A stretch of 64,000 bases of DNA, taken from assembly GCA_024707325.1 (NCBI GenBank), contig JANPZY010000001.1, positions 248,001 to 312,000 on the forward strand. The letters run 5' to 3'. The stretch is from Opitutus sp. GTDB taxonomy: Bacteria; Verrucomicrobiota; Verrucomicrobiia; Opitutales; Opitutaceae. The translations under genes and the position numbers were made by a program. A model generated the notes under the pieces. The model did no database searches and was not told the DNA's origin. It saw nothing but the letters and a program-made list of their open reading frames with translations. This document shows, in pieces, positions 24,652 through 33,354 of the stretch (the first letter of the stretch is position 1; each line of letters starts with the position of its first letter).

Positions 24652-27036
24652 ATGCCACCCACTCCCACCCGCCGCCCGTTCCTCACCGACGGCGCTCGGG
24701 AACGCCTGCTGACCGCCGCCGTTTTCTGTTCCGGTGGCATCGCACTGGTGCTGGAACAGATCTGCGAAAAATATCTTTCCACGCTGGTGGGCTCGAGCCG
24801 TTACGCGTCGACGATCGTGCTCGCGGTTTACTTCACCGGTCTCGCACTCGGTGCCTGGCTTTGTCCCAAAAATCCCGTCGGGGCTCCGCGCCGTCTCGCT
24901 CTGTTGGAAGGATTCATCGCGGTGTGGGCGGTGGTCGTGGGACTGGCTTTTTTCGCCATCGACCACGCGCTCGGCCATTGGCTGGCGGAAGCCGGCGGCA
25001 GCGCCGTGACTCTGGCCGCGGCGCGCGCTGGCATCGCGATCCTTTGGATCCTTCCTCCGACCCTCGCCATGGGCGCACAGCTCCCGACCCTCGCCGCCGC
25101 GCTCTCGAGCGAGCCACGCGGACGCAGTCGAGGAATCACGCACTACTACGCGGTCAATCTCGCCGGCGCCTTCACCTTCACCGTCCTCACGCCGCCGCTC
25201 CTCTTCAACACGGTCGGCGCCGATGGCGCGCTCTGGAGCATCGCAGTCCTCGGTTTCGCCGTCGCCGTCGTGTTGCGGCTCGCGCTCCCCAACGCAGCAG
25301 CCTCGGCGACCACCGTCGCGCGTTCGTCATTTTCGCTTCGTCAGCAACCTGGCCCGATTACGGGAGCTTTCGCCGCGGGCTTCGGCTTCTTCGCACTCGA
25401 GGTGATTTGGTTTCACCTCATCAGCGCCGTGTGTGGCGCGAGCGTCTACAGTTTTTCCATCCTGCTCGCCGTCGTGCTGCTGGGCCTCGCACTGGGCGGG
25501 CGCGCCGCCGCGCGGCAGGCGATGCCGCTCACGCCGTTGCTCGGATGGTTGGTGGTCACGCTCGCCATCAGCAACGCGCTGTGGCCTTGGGCCGGCCCGC
25601 TCATGGCGCGCGTGGCGAAGACGCAGCAGATCGAGTCCTTCTGGGCCGGCGAACTCGTCAAACTCGGCGTCATCGCCTTCATCGCGCTGCCATCGGCCGC
25701 GCTCGCCGGCCAGGTCTTTCCGCGACTCCTCCGCCTGACGGAAGAATCTGAGGCTCCGGGCCACGCGGTGGGTTCACTCTGCGCCGCCAACGTCGCGGGC
25801 TGCATCGCTGGTGCGCTGGTGGCCGGCTTCATCCTCATCCCCGCCTTCGGCGCCGAACGCGCCCTGCAGGGAATCGCCATTCTCGTGGCCACCGGGTGGC
25901 TCGCCTTGGCGCTCCGGCCACCGCGGCTCCTCGATTGGTTTGTGCCGGGTGCTATCGGCCTCGGATTACTGGCGGTGCTTCCGGCTTGGGATCGGCTCCG
26001 ACTCACCAGCGGCCACGCGGTCTACCTGCAGGAATCTCCCCTCCAAGCCGGGAGCGAGCTCGCGTTCTTCCGGGAGGACTTCGCCACCGGTTTCGTGACC
26101 GTGGTGGAGCAGCCGGAGAAATACGAGCCCGAGGCCGTGCGAGTGTTGCTCCAAAACGGCAAGTTCGACGCCGACGACGCCGGGCAGATGCGCGCCCAGA
26201 TCGGCTTCGGTCTCGTCGCGGCGCTGCACGCGCCGGCCACCCACCGCGCCCTCGTCATCGGCTGCGGCTCCGGCCAGACGCTGTCCACCATCGCCCGGCT
26301 CGGATTCGAGCATGTCGACCTCGCCGAACTCTCGCCCGCGCACCTCGCCGCCGCCCGCGACCAGTTCGCCCACATTAACGCCGGCGTGCTCGACCAGCCA
26401 GGGGTCCGCGTGCACGTCGAAGATGGACGCAACTACCTCCTCCGGTCCCGCGAGCGCTTCGACGCGATCCAGATCGAACTCACGTCGGTCTGGTTCGCCG
26501 GCGCCACGAATCTCTACTCACGCGAGTTCTACGCCCTGGCCCGGTCGCGCCTCGCTCCGGGCGGCGTGCTCGTGCAATGGATTCAGTTCCACCACCTCAC
26601 CCCGCGAGAGATCGCCTCCATCCTCGCCTCGGCGCAGGCCGAGTTCCGCTACGTCTCCGTATGGCGCGTGGACTCGCAGGCCTGCTTCCTCGCCTCCGAC
26701 GAGCCGCCAACCCTCAACCCCGCCACGTGGGAACGCTGGCGGAACGACCCCGCGCTCGCCGCGGAACGCCGCATCACCGGTCCACCCATTCTGGACGAAT
26801 TCCTCGCCACGGAGCTCGTGCCTGCCGCCCGACTCCCCGCGCTGCTCGCCGCCACGCCCACGGTCCTCAACACCGACCGCAACCGCTGGCTCGAATTCCA
26901 GACCCCGAAATACGCCCTCGAGCGGCGCGATCTGCGCGCATCCAACCTGGACTGGTTCAAGTCCGGACATGAGCCGCCTTCGCCGGATCGCGATCCCTCA
27001 CGCGTGGGGGTTGTTGCGCCCACTCTTCGCCGATAA
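24652..27036 (+). CDS. Membrane-integrated spermidine synthase-like protein
   Basis: A 794-residue fusion of a polytopic membrane domain (about 12 helices over residues 15-445, beginning LLTAAVFCSGGIALVLEQ) and a soluble Rossmann methyltransferase-like polyamine synthase domain (about 460-700). The latter shows RALVIGCGSGQTLSTIAR (SAM/dcSAM-type glycine motif), VDLAELSPAHLAAARDQF, VHVEDGRNYLL, FDAIQIELTSVW and NLYSREFYALARSRLAPGG. Such fused spermidine-synthase homologues are common, but aminopropyl transfer is often unproven. The last 15 or so codons lie in a repeat related to the palindrome at 24568, so the natural C-terminus may have been extended. The PEP-CTERM gene follows 45 bp later. 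Confidence 0.85.
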   Translation: MPPTPTRRPFLTDGARERLLTAAVFCSGGIALVLEQICEKYLSTLVGSSRYASTIVLAVYFTGLALGAWLCPKNPVGAPRRLALLEGFIAVWAVVVGLAFFAIDHALGHWLAEAGGSAVTLAAARAGIAILWILPPTLAMGAQLPTLAAALSSEPRGRSRGITHYYAVNLAGAFTFTVLTPPLLFNTVGADGALWSIAVLGFAVAVVLRLALPNAAASATTVARSSFSLRQQPGPITGAFAAGFGFFALEVIWFHLISAVCGASVYSFSILLAVVLLGLALGGRAAARQAMPLTPLLGWLVVTLAISNALWPWAGPLMARVAKTQQIESFWAGELVKLGVIAFIALPSAALAGQVFPRLLRLTEESEAPGHAVGSLCAANVAGCIAGALVAGFILIPAFGAERALQGIAILVATGWLALALRPPRLLDWFVPGAIGLGLLAVLPAWDRLRLTSGHAVYLQESPLQAGSELAFFREDFATGFVTVVEQPEKYEPEAVRVLLQNGKFDADDAGQMRAQIGFGLVAALHAPATHRALVIGCGSGQTLSTIARLGFEHVDLAELSPAHLAAARDQFAHINAGVLDQPGVRVHVEDGRNYLLRSRERFDAIQIELTSVWFAGATNLYSREFYALARSRLAPGGVLVQWIQFHHLTPREIASILASAQAEFRYVSVWRVDSQACFLASDEPPTLNPATWERWRNDPALAAERRITGPPILDEFLATELVPAARLPALLAATPTVLNTDRNRWLEFQTPKYALERRDLRASNLDWFKSGHEPPSPDRDPSRVGVVAPTLRR

Positions 27037-27081
27037 GATCGCGCCGCAGCCTCGGGAGAACCCCGCGGACTGCCCCTTTCC

Positions 27082-27987
27082 ATGCATCCATCTTCCGACT
27101 TCTCCCGCTTCAAGTCGCTTGGCGCCGGCCTGTTCCTTCTCCTGGCGCTGATCGCCGTCCCCAGCACCCTCGGCGATTCGAGTGGCGAGACGAGCGACGC
27201 AGAGACAGGTGGAGGCAGCAGCAGCGGCGGCGACCCCAGCACCAGCGGCGGCGGCAGCAGCGGCGGCCCTCCGCCGGAGGGAGAAGGGCCGAACCCCGCC
27301 GCCCCGCTCGGGACGCCGACCAAGGTAGGCTATGATTCGATTTCGAACGGAACCGTCCCCGGCGGCGACTACGCGTTCGTGAACTTCTCCTCCGGCTCGG
27401 TCGTGGTGATTCCCTTCCGTTTCAGCTCGCTGGAGAACTACACCCTGACCTCCGCCAACCTCCTGCTGCGCACGCCTTCGGGCACCGTGAGCCTTTCCGA
27501 CCTGTCCGTTGAGGTTTACGACTCGCTTCCACCGAACGAAACCAGCCTTCCGACGCCCGTTGCCAGCTTCGCCTCGACCGGCAACATCACCAGCACCCTC
27601 GGCATCTACACATTTTCCGCTACGACCTCGCTTACGCTGGAGGCCGACACGACCTACTATTTCGGCGTCAGCTATTTCGGCACCCACTCCTTCGCATGGA
27701 ACGCCACGACCGGCTCGGCAACCGGCAGCGGCCCGGTCTACGTGAACGACACGTTCGAGGACGGCACCACGTTCACCTACTACGTCCTCAACGCCGGCGG
27801 TGCCCCCTTGTCGACCGGCATAGTCGGCGGCTTCTCGATCACGGCCTCTGCGGTCAGTGCCGTCCCCGAGCCCGCGACCACCACCGCCCTCGCCGCTGGT
27901 GCCGTCCTGGCGGCGGCCCTGTGGGTGCGCTGGCGCCGCCGCCACGTGCGCGGGGCTGACCACCAACAACGTCCGCCGCAGGCGTAA
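27082..27987 (+). CDS. PEP-CTERM sorting-domain surface protein
   Basis: A 301-residue exported protein. After the signal segment (LFLLLALIAVPSTLG) comes a low-complexity Gly/Ser stretch (GGGSSSGGDPSTSGGGSSGG), then a beta-sandwich of the choice-of-anchor type (VPGGDYAFVNFSSG, SLTLEADTTYYFGVSYFG). The end is a PEP-CTERM tripartite signal: VPEPA, a hydrophobic helix (LAAGAVLAAALWVRW) and RRRH. In other bacteria such proteins are cut by exosortase and tied to exopolysaccharide. No exosortase is in the window. It is 64 bp upstream of the PAP2 gene. Confidence 0.9.
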   Translation: MHPSSDFSRFKSLGAGLFLLLALIAVPSTLGDSSGETSDAETGGGSSSGGDPSTSGGGSSGGPPPEGEGPNPAAPLGTPTKVGYDSISNGTVPGGDYAFVNFSSGSVVVIPFRFSSLENYTLTSANLLLRTPSGTVSLSDLSVEVYDSLPPNETSLPTPVASFASTGNITSTLGIYTFSATTSLTLEADTTYYFGVSYFGTHSFAWNATTGSATGSGPVYVNDTFEDGTTFTYYVLNAGGAPLSTGIVGGFSITASAVSAVPEPATTTALAAGAVLAAALWVRWRRRHVRGADHQQRPPQA

Positions 27988-28050
27988 GCCGGCCCTCGAG
28001 CCGCAGCCAACCCTTCTCCAGCAAACCGCAGGCATCGAAGCGCGCAGCCG

Positions 28051-29446
28051 TTGAAGTCCGCTTCCGAAAAGGTCCCCGCCTTGAACCAGTCCGGGACGCC
28101 CGTGCCCACCCGCCGCTTCCGTTGCCCGCCGGCGGAGTGGATTGTCGGCCTCGCCTTCGTGGCTTTTGGCCTCTGGGCCTATCTTCAGACGCCAGTTAGC
28201 TGGGTGAAGGCTGGGGTCATCCTGCACCGACACCTCGCCCAAGCCTTCACAGCCTCCAGCCACCTCATGATGACGCTGGCCTACAGCGTGACCCTGCTCC
28301 GCTACGTGCCCGAAGCCGAGCGCCGCACCTGGACCCGCAACGCGGCCTTCCTCGCCTCGGCTATCGCGCTTGCCTGCGTGTTGCTGGTCCCGACGCCGCA
28401 GGCCACCCAGCTCGGTCGCCTGCTGGAATCCTCCATGCTCGGCATGGTGCTCACCGCGCTGACCCTGACTTTGTTTCTGCCCGTGGCCGGGCTTGTCAGC
28501 CTGCGTCGCGTGGTCGGCACGATCGCAGAGACCTTGCTGCTGTGGGGGCCCTATCTGATCTATTTCGCCTTCTGTGGCTTCGCCCTCGCCGCCCTGCCGG
28601 TCAGGACGCTTGAGGTGAAGGACCCCACGCTCATGCGCATGGACCTGTCCCTGGGCTTCAGCGCCAGCCAGATCGCCTACTCCTGGCGCTACGACGCGCC
28701 GTGGGTTTACGACTTCAGCTCTGTCGCCTACCGCCTGCTGGGCCTCCTGGTCGCGCTCGTGATCGCCCGTCTCCACATCGCGCGCGCCTGGGCGCATGCT
28801 CGACGCGCCCTCTTTGTCAGTTTCCTCGTGGGCGTGACGGGGCTCACCTGCTACCGCATCGTGCCCGCCATCGGGCCGATCTTCGCCTACACCCCCTCTC
28901 CATCATAATCTCAACACCCCCGAGCGCCAGGCCAAGGCCGAGGCCATCCGCACGGCGGTTCTCGAGGGGCCCGATGAAATCACCGTGCCGCGCCGGTTTT
29001 ACCGCAATGCGATGCCGTCGCTGCACACCGCCTTCAGTCTCGTCGCCCTCACCGCGGCCTGGAAGTGGCGGCGCCGTTTCTTCTGGGCCTGCCTGCCTCT
29101 TGGTTTCCTCCAGATCGCCACGACCCTGACCCTCGCCTACCACTACGCCGTCGACATCATCGCTGCCGTGCCGTTGTCCGCATTCTGCTGGTGGCTCGCC
29201 GATCGCGGTATCCGTCTCACTCCACGACCCAACGAAGAACCACTCCCCGCCGCCGCCTCCAGCCGCTGGCTCCCCATTTGTCTTCTCGTTTCCGTCGGCA
29301 CTCTCCTGGCTTGGGCCGCACTCGCTCCAATCCCGCCATGGATCGCATGGCCCCTCGCCACGCTGGCCGTCGTCGCTCCCTGCTATCCCACTCTCGCTGC
29401 TTTCTCGGCACGTTTTCGCCAACGCATGCGCGGAGTCGAAGCGTGA
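28051..29446 (+). pseudogene. PAP2-superfamily membrane phosphatase/transferase (Aur1-like), frameshifted
   Basis: Polytopic membrane protein of about 465 residues when joined. Part 1 (28051-28908, TTG start, alternative TTG at 28081) has about six helices and ends at CYRIVPAIGPIFAYTP. Part 2 resumes one frame over as LHHNLNTPERQ and carries the PAP2 catalytic motifs RNAMPSLHTAFSL and AYHYAVDIIAA, followed by more helices. The break is at five C (28892-28896): with four C the reading is continuous. The architecture matches PAP2_3/inositol-phosphorylceramide-synthase-like proteins, which move or remove lipid headgroup phosphates; substrate unknown. Confidence 0.8.
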
Positions 29447-29492
29447 CTCTCGCACGCGTCCTGCGTTTGCTCGCGCGCAACCTGTTCCCCGC

Positions 29493-30020
29493 ATGAGCAC
29501 GTCCCCCATCGCCCGCTCCCGCTACGAAGACGAAATCGTGATTTCCTGGGCCGAGTTGCACCGCGACGCCCGCTACCTCTCGGAAATCCTCCACGGCATG
29601 GGCGAGTGGAAAGGCATCATCGCCATCTCGCGCGGCGGACTCGTGCCTGCGGCGCTCATCGCCCGCGAACTCGAGATCCGCCTCGTCGATACCGTGTGCA
29701 TTTCCAGCTACACCGGCAAAGGCGGCGGCGCCGCCACCGAGCAAGGCGAGATCGAAGTGCTCAAAGGCGTGAGCGGCGACGGCGACGGTTTTCTGCTCAT
29801 CGACGACCTCGTCGACACCGGCCGGACCGCGCAACACGTGCGCCGCATGCTGCCCAAGGCGCATTTCGCGACGCTCTACGCCAAACCCGCCGGCCGCCCG
29901 ATCGTGGACACCTGCATCAAGGAGTTTAAGCAGAGCAAGTGGATCCACTTCCCGTGGGACATCGAGTATCGCTTCGCCACGCCGATCAAGGATTGGAACC
30001 CCGGCGCCGCCGCGAAGTAA
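29493..30020 (+). CDS. gpt: Xanthine-guanine phosphoribosyltransferase
   Basis: Purine salvage enzyme that joins PRPP to xanthine or guanine, 175 residues. It closely resembles E. coli Gpt: EWKGIIAISRGGLVPAALIA, RLVDTVCISSY, the PRPP loop FLLIDDLVDTGRTA, KAHFATLYAKPAGRPIVD and W-x-x-FPWDIEY. The N-terminus is about 8 residues longer than in E. coli. A 22-bp repeat array begins 34 bp after the stop. Confidence 0.93.
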   Translation: MSTSPIARSRYEDEIVISWAELHRDARYLSEILHGMGEWKGIIAISRGGLVPAALIARELEIRLVDTVCISSYTGKGGGAATEQGEIEVLKGVSGDGDGFLLIDDLVDTGRTAQHVRRMLPKAHFATLYAKPAGRPIVDTCIKEFKQSKWIHFPWDIEYRFATPIKDWNPGAAAK

Positions 30021-30054
30021 ACGCGCGCCGTCTTTGAGCCACCGCCACAACCCG

Positions 30055-30120
30055 GTCCGCACCTCGTCGCGACCCGGTCCGCACCGTGGCATGACTCGAG
30101 CCGCACTCTGTCCCGGCTCA
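30055..30120 (+). repeat. 22-bp degenerate tandem repeat, array 4 (3 clear units)
   Basis: Three clear units at 30055, 30077 and 30099, in the forward orientation, e.g. GTCCGCACC followed by TCGTCGCGACCCG. An eroded unit may precede them (30033-30054). The array is in the gap between gpt and the serine hydrolase gene. Confidence 0.8.
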
Positions 30121-30181
30121 GTGCGTTAACGCATCCTTGCGTGGAGCAGCGCGTCAGGCGCACGGTTTTTCTCCCCGCCCC

Positions 30182-31685
30182 ATGAAATTACGTCACTTGT
30201 TTCTCTCCTGCGTCGCGGCCGCGTTTTCGCTTCCTGCGATCGCCGCCACGACTTCTCTGCCGCGCAGCACGCCCGAAGCCGAAGGCATCTCGTCGAACGC
30301 GATTCTCGAATTCATCCAAGCCGCCGATGCGAGCGTGGACACGATCCACAGCTTCATGCTCGTGCGTCACGGCAAGGTCGTGAGCGAGGCGTGGTGGACG
30401 CCCTACGATGCGAAAACGCCGCACACGTTTTTCTCGTTGAGCAAGAGCTTCACCTCGACCGCGGTCGGTCTCGCGGTGCAGGAGGGTCTGCTCAGCATCG
30501 ACGATCCGGTCATCAAGTTCTTCCCCGACGAACTGCCCGCCGAGCCGAGCCAGAATCTGAAGGCGATGCGCGTGCGCGATCTGCTCACGATGACCACGGG
30601 GCATCACGACGAGGACATCGCGACGTTTCCCTTCAACTCGCAGGAATCGCTCGCGAAGAAATTCCTCGAGCTCCCGGTCGCGCACAAGCCCGGCACGTTT
30701 TTTCGTCTACAACACGCCGGCGACTTACATGCAGTCGGCGATCGTGCAGAAGGTCACGGGTCAGTCGGTGCTCGATTATCTGCGCCCGCGCTTGTTCGAC
30801 CCGCTCGGCATCGAGAATCCGCAGTGGCAGGCCGACGCGCACGGCATCTCGCTGGGCGGTTTCGGTTTGAGCGGTCGCACCGAGGACATCGCGAAGTTCG
30901 GCCAGCTGTATCTCCAGAAGGGCAAGTGGCAGGGCAAACCACTCGTGCCCGCCACGTGGGTCGAGCTCGCGACCGCGCGCCACGTGTCGAACGGCAGCAA
31001 TCCCGAGAGCGATTGGGAGCAGGGCTACGGCTTTCAGTTTTGGCGGAGCCGTCACGGTTTCTACCGCGGCGATGGCGCGTTCGGACAATTCTGCATCGTG
31101 CTGGAGGAACTCGACGCCGTGGTCGCGATCACGAGCGGCACGCGCGACATGGGCCACGTGATGAATCTCGTCTGGGAAAAACTCGTGCCCGCGATGAAGC
31201 CGAAGGCGCTGCGCGCCGACAAAGCCGCGCACGAAAAACTCACACGCGCCGTCGCCGCGCTCACGATTCCGCCGCCGGCGGCGAATGGCTCCAAACCTGC
31301 CGATGCAGTGACCGCGCAGTTCGGACGCACGTATCGCTTCGAGGCCAACGAGCAGCAGATCGAATCCGTCTCGATCGCGAAGGGTTCGGACGCCGGATCG
31401 CACGTGGTGCGGTTCCAAATGGCAGACCGAACCAACGAATTTGTGTGCGGCGACGCGTGGCGCCGTTCGCGTCAGGCGGTTTCTCATCAGCCCGAGCAGG
31501 ACGTCGCCACCGCGGGCGCATGGACCGCGGACGACACTTTCACCCTGAAGCTCTGCCTCGTGGAAACGCCCTTCATCGTGACGATGAAGCTGCGCTTCGA
31601 CGGCGACACGGTGTCGTTGGATTCTGAATACAACGTCGGCTTCGGCGACCCCAAGCGCCCCACGCTGACCGGCCGCGCGGAATAA
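30182..31685 (+). pseudogene. Secreted serine hydrolase (beta-lactamase/class C esterase family), frameshifted
   Basis: About 500 residues when joined, with a signal peptide (MKLRHLFLSCVAAAFSLPAIA). Part 1 contains the S-x-x-K motif in HTFFSLSKSFTSTAVG and the LLTMTTGHHDED loop. Part 2, one frame over, opens FVYNTPATYMQSAIVQKVTG, which holds the Tyr of the Y-x-N element, then LFDPLGIENPQW and GGFGLSGRTEDIAKFG, and ends in a lipocalin-like beta-domain. The break is at six T (30698-30703); five T gives continuous PGTFFVYNTPA. Family members hydrolyse esters, D-peptides or beta-lactams; the actual substrate is unknown. Confidence 0.85.
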
Positions 31686-31700
31686 TCCGGGAAAAGAAAA

Positions 31701-31726
31701 GCGCCGCCGGGCGAACCCGGCGGCGC
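31701..31726. terminator. Strong hairpin between convergent genes
   Basis: GCGCCGCCGGG (31701-31711) and CCCGGCGGCGC (31716-31726) pair around CGAA. On the minus strand the stem is followed by TTTTCTTTTCCC, so it is best as terminator of the PRC-barrel gene. It may also stop the serine-hydrolase transcript. Confidence 0.85.
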
Positions 31727-31761
31727 GTTACGAACTATCTCTATCTCTTCGTTCAGCCGAC

Positions 31762-32595
31762 TTACTCGGCCGCGCTGCGGCCGGTGTCGGAATTTTCAGT
31801 CAGAGCGGCGAGTTCAGACTCGGAGACGTTGATCGTCAGGCGCTCGTTGCTGGCATCGAAGCTCAGCTGGGAAACGGGCACGCGGACCATGTTGCGGCCC
31901 ATGCCCATGAAGCCGCCCACGGAAACGATCGCGGCCGGCTCAGAAGTGAGGCTGCTCATCGTCGAATCGATGGCCGAACCAACAGAACCAAGGGCGCTCT
32001 GCGTGCCGCGGGTCGACGAGTTCATCGAACCGCTCGTGCTCGTGGAGTCGGTCGAGCCCGTGGCGTTCGAAGCCGCGTAATTGCCGGAGCTGCTCCGGGT
32101 GGCGATGCCGTCGGATCCGGTCGAACTGGTGTTGGCATTGGAGCCGCTGGTGCTGCCATACGTATTGCCGCTGTTGTTAGCCGATCCACTCGCGGCGCCG
32201 GTGTTGCCGCTGGCAGTCTGGTAAGAGCTGTCGCTCTGGTCGCGATCCTTGCTCGAAAAAGCGGTGGCGAGGTGGCTCGAAGCGGCGGACGAAAGCACGA
32301 CATCGTCGATGCTGCCGACCTTCTTGCCCGCATTATCGTAGACGTCCTTGCCGATCAGGTCCTTCGCGGTGAGCTGCGAATCAAGCGAGTCCTTGGTCAC
32401 GCGTTGCAGGCCGCCCATGCCGGCGGTGTGCGAGCCGGTGCTGGTGGAATCATAGGTGGACGAGCCGGAAGAATTCGGCCGCGTAGAAGAAGTCGTGTCG
32501 CTCGATTGTGAGCCAGTGGAAGATTGGGCGGAGACCGCCAGCGGAAGCGCGGCAGCGAGACCCATGATGACAAGATTACGGATGGGAGTTTTCAT
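31762..32595 (-). CDS. Secreted PRC-barrel protein split by a long Ser/Thr/Gly/Asn insert
   Basis: A 277-residue protein with signal peptide MKTPIRNLVIMGLAAALPLAVSA. It opens with a Ser/Thr-rich stretch, then the first half of a PRC-barrel (AKDLIGKDVYDNAGKKVGSI then DDVVLS, about 78-100). An insert of about 110 residues made nearly entirely of Ser, Thr, Gly, Asn and Ala follows. The second half of the barrel (AAIVSVGGFMGMGRNMVRVP, VSQLSFDASNERLTI) comes after it. PRC-barrels are RNA- or protein-binding folds; exported ones are poorly studied. A stand-alone gene with a strong terminator behind it. Confidence 0.8.
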   Translation of the reverse strand: MKTPIRNLVIMGLAAALPLAVSAQSSTGSQSSDTTSSTRPNSSGSSTYDSTSTGSHTAGMGGLQRVTKDSLDSQLTAKDLIGKDVYDNAGKKVGSIDDVVLSSAASSHLATAFSSKDRDQSDSSYQTASGNTGAASGSANNSGNTYGSTSGSNANTSSTGSDGIATRSSSGNYAASNATGSTDSTSTSGSMNSSTRGTQSALGSVGSAIDSTMSSLTSEPAAIVSVGGFMGMGRNMVRVPVSQLSFDASNERLTINVSESELAALTENSDTGRSAAE

Positions 32596-32800
32596 TAGAT
32601 GAGACGTTGAGGTTTCACGAGGAGACAGAACCCCTCTGGGGGTCGCACAGGGGTTGTGCGTGGCCTCAACATATTCACCCTTCGCGCCCGCACTATGGGG
32701 CCACGAACGTCACGCTCGGTCGGGCAGACTCCGACCGATGTCGCTCAACTCAACGAAGCTCCCTGAGCAAATCGCCCCACCCTCCCCGGGGGGCGAATTT

Positions 32801-33298
32801 TCAGCGACCGCGCAGCGCCTTCCGCACGCGCCAGCGCTGCGCTTTGTTGACGATGTAACCCACGCAGCTGCGCGCGCCACACCGGCAGGGATGCTGCCGC
32901 CACTCGCTGAACGGGTAACCGTAATCGTAGGTCAGCTCCTCGCCCTCCGCGATGTCGCGCTCCGCGATGATCCACACGTGGCCGCGAATCGTCTCGCTGC
33001 GGCAGTTGGGCTCGCAGGAGTGATTGATGAACCGCGAAATGTTTCCGCCCGAACGACCGTCGAGGTCGTAGCGTTTGTTGATATCGAAAAGATAAACGCT
33101 GCCGTCCTGCCCGCGGGCGAGGCGTCGCAGGCGGGCGTCTTCACGGCGCTGTGCTTCGGCCTTCGTGATCCGCTCGCCCACGTATTCGATGATCCGCGTG
33201 CCCGCGGCGATCGGCGCGATCGCATAGACCCCGCGCCCGTGAATCGACGAGCGGGCGGCACGAATGAGTCTCCGGAAATCGGATACGGTGGCAGGCAT
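32801..33298 (-). CDS. SET-domain protein (putative protein-lysine methyltransferase)
   Basis: A 165-residue protein consisting almost entirely of a SET domain: SIHGRGVYAIAPIAAGTRII near the start, YVGERITKAEA, the catalytic NHSCEPNC preceded by ISRFI, and ELTYDYGYPF. A post-SET zinc-cysteine cluster follows (CRCGARSCVG). ATG at 33298 is preferred to the upstream TTG at 33310. All motifs needed for SAM binding and Lys methylation are present. Bacterial SET proteins are widespread but targets are mostly unknown. It is followed upstream by the DUF1080-PHP gene, same strand, 56 bp apart. Confidence 0.9.
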   Translation of the reverse strand: MPATVSDFRRLIRAARSSIHGRGVYAIAPIAAGTRIIEYVGERITKAEAQRREDARLRRLARGQDGSVYLFDINKRYDLDGRSGGNISRFINHSCEPNCRSETIRGHVWIIAERDIAEGEELTYDYGYPFSEWRQHPCRCGARSCVGYIVNKAQRWRVRKALRGR

Positions 33299-33354
33299 GA
33301 GTCGCGCCAAAGTGCGGCACGGCCGGGCGGCGTCAACTCACACGTGCGCAGCGC

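Noticed and set aside
28985..29446. Separate small PAP2 protein
   Set aside because: Its N-terminus lacks the preceding helices found in frame after a one-base correction at 28892-28896.
24652..29446. Polyamine-PEP-CTERM-PAP2 cluster as a horizontally acquired island
   Set aside because: Base composition and codon use look like the neighbours and no integrase, tRNA or clear target-site duplication is seen; only the palindrome repeats remain suggestive.
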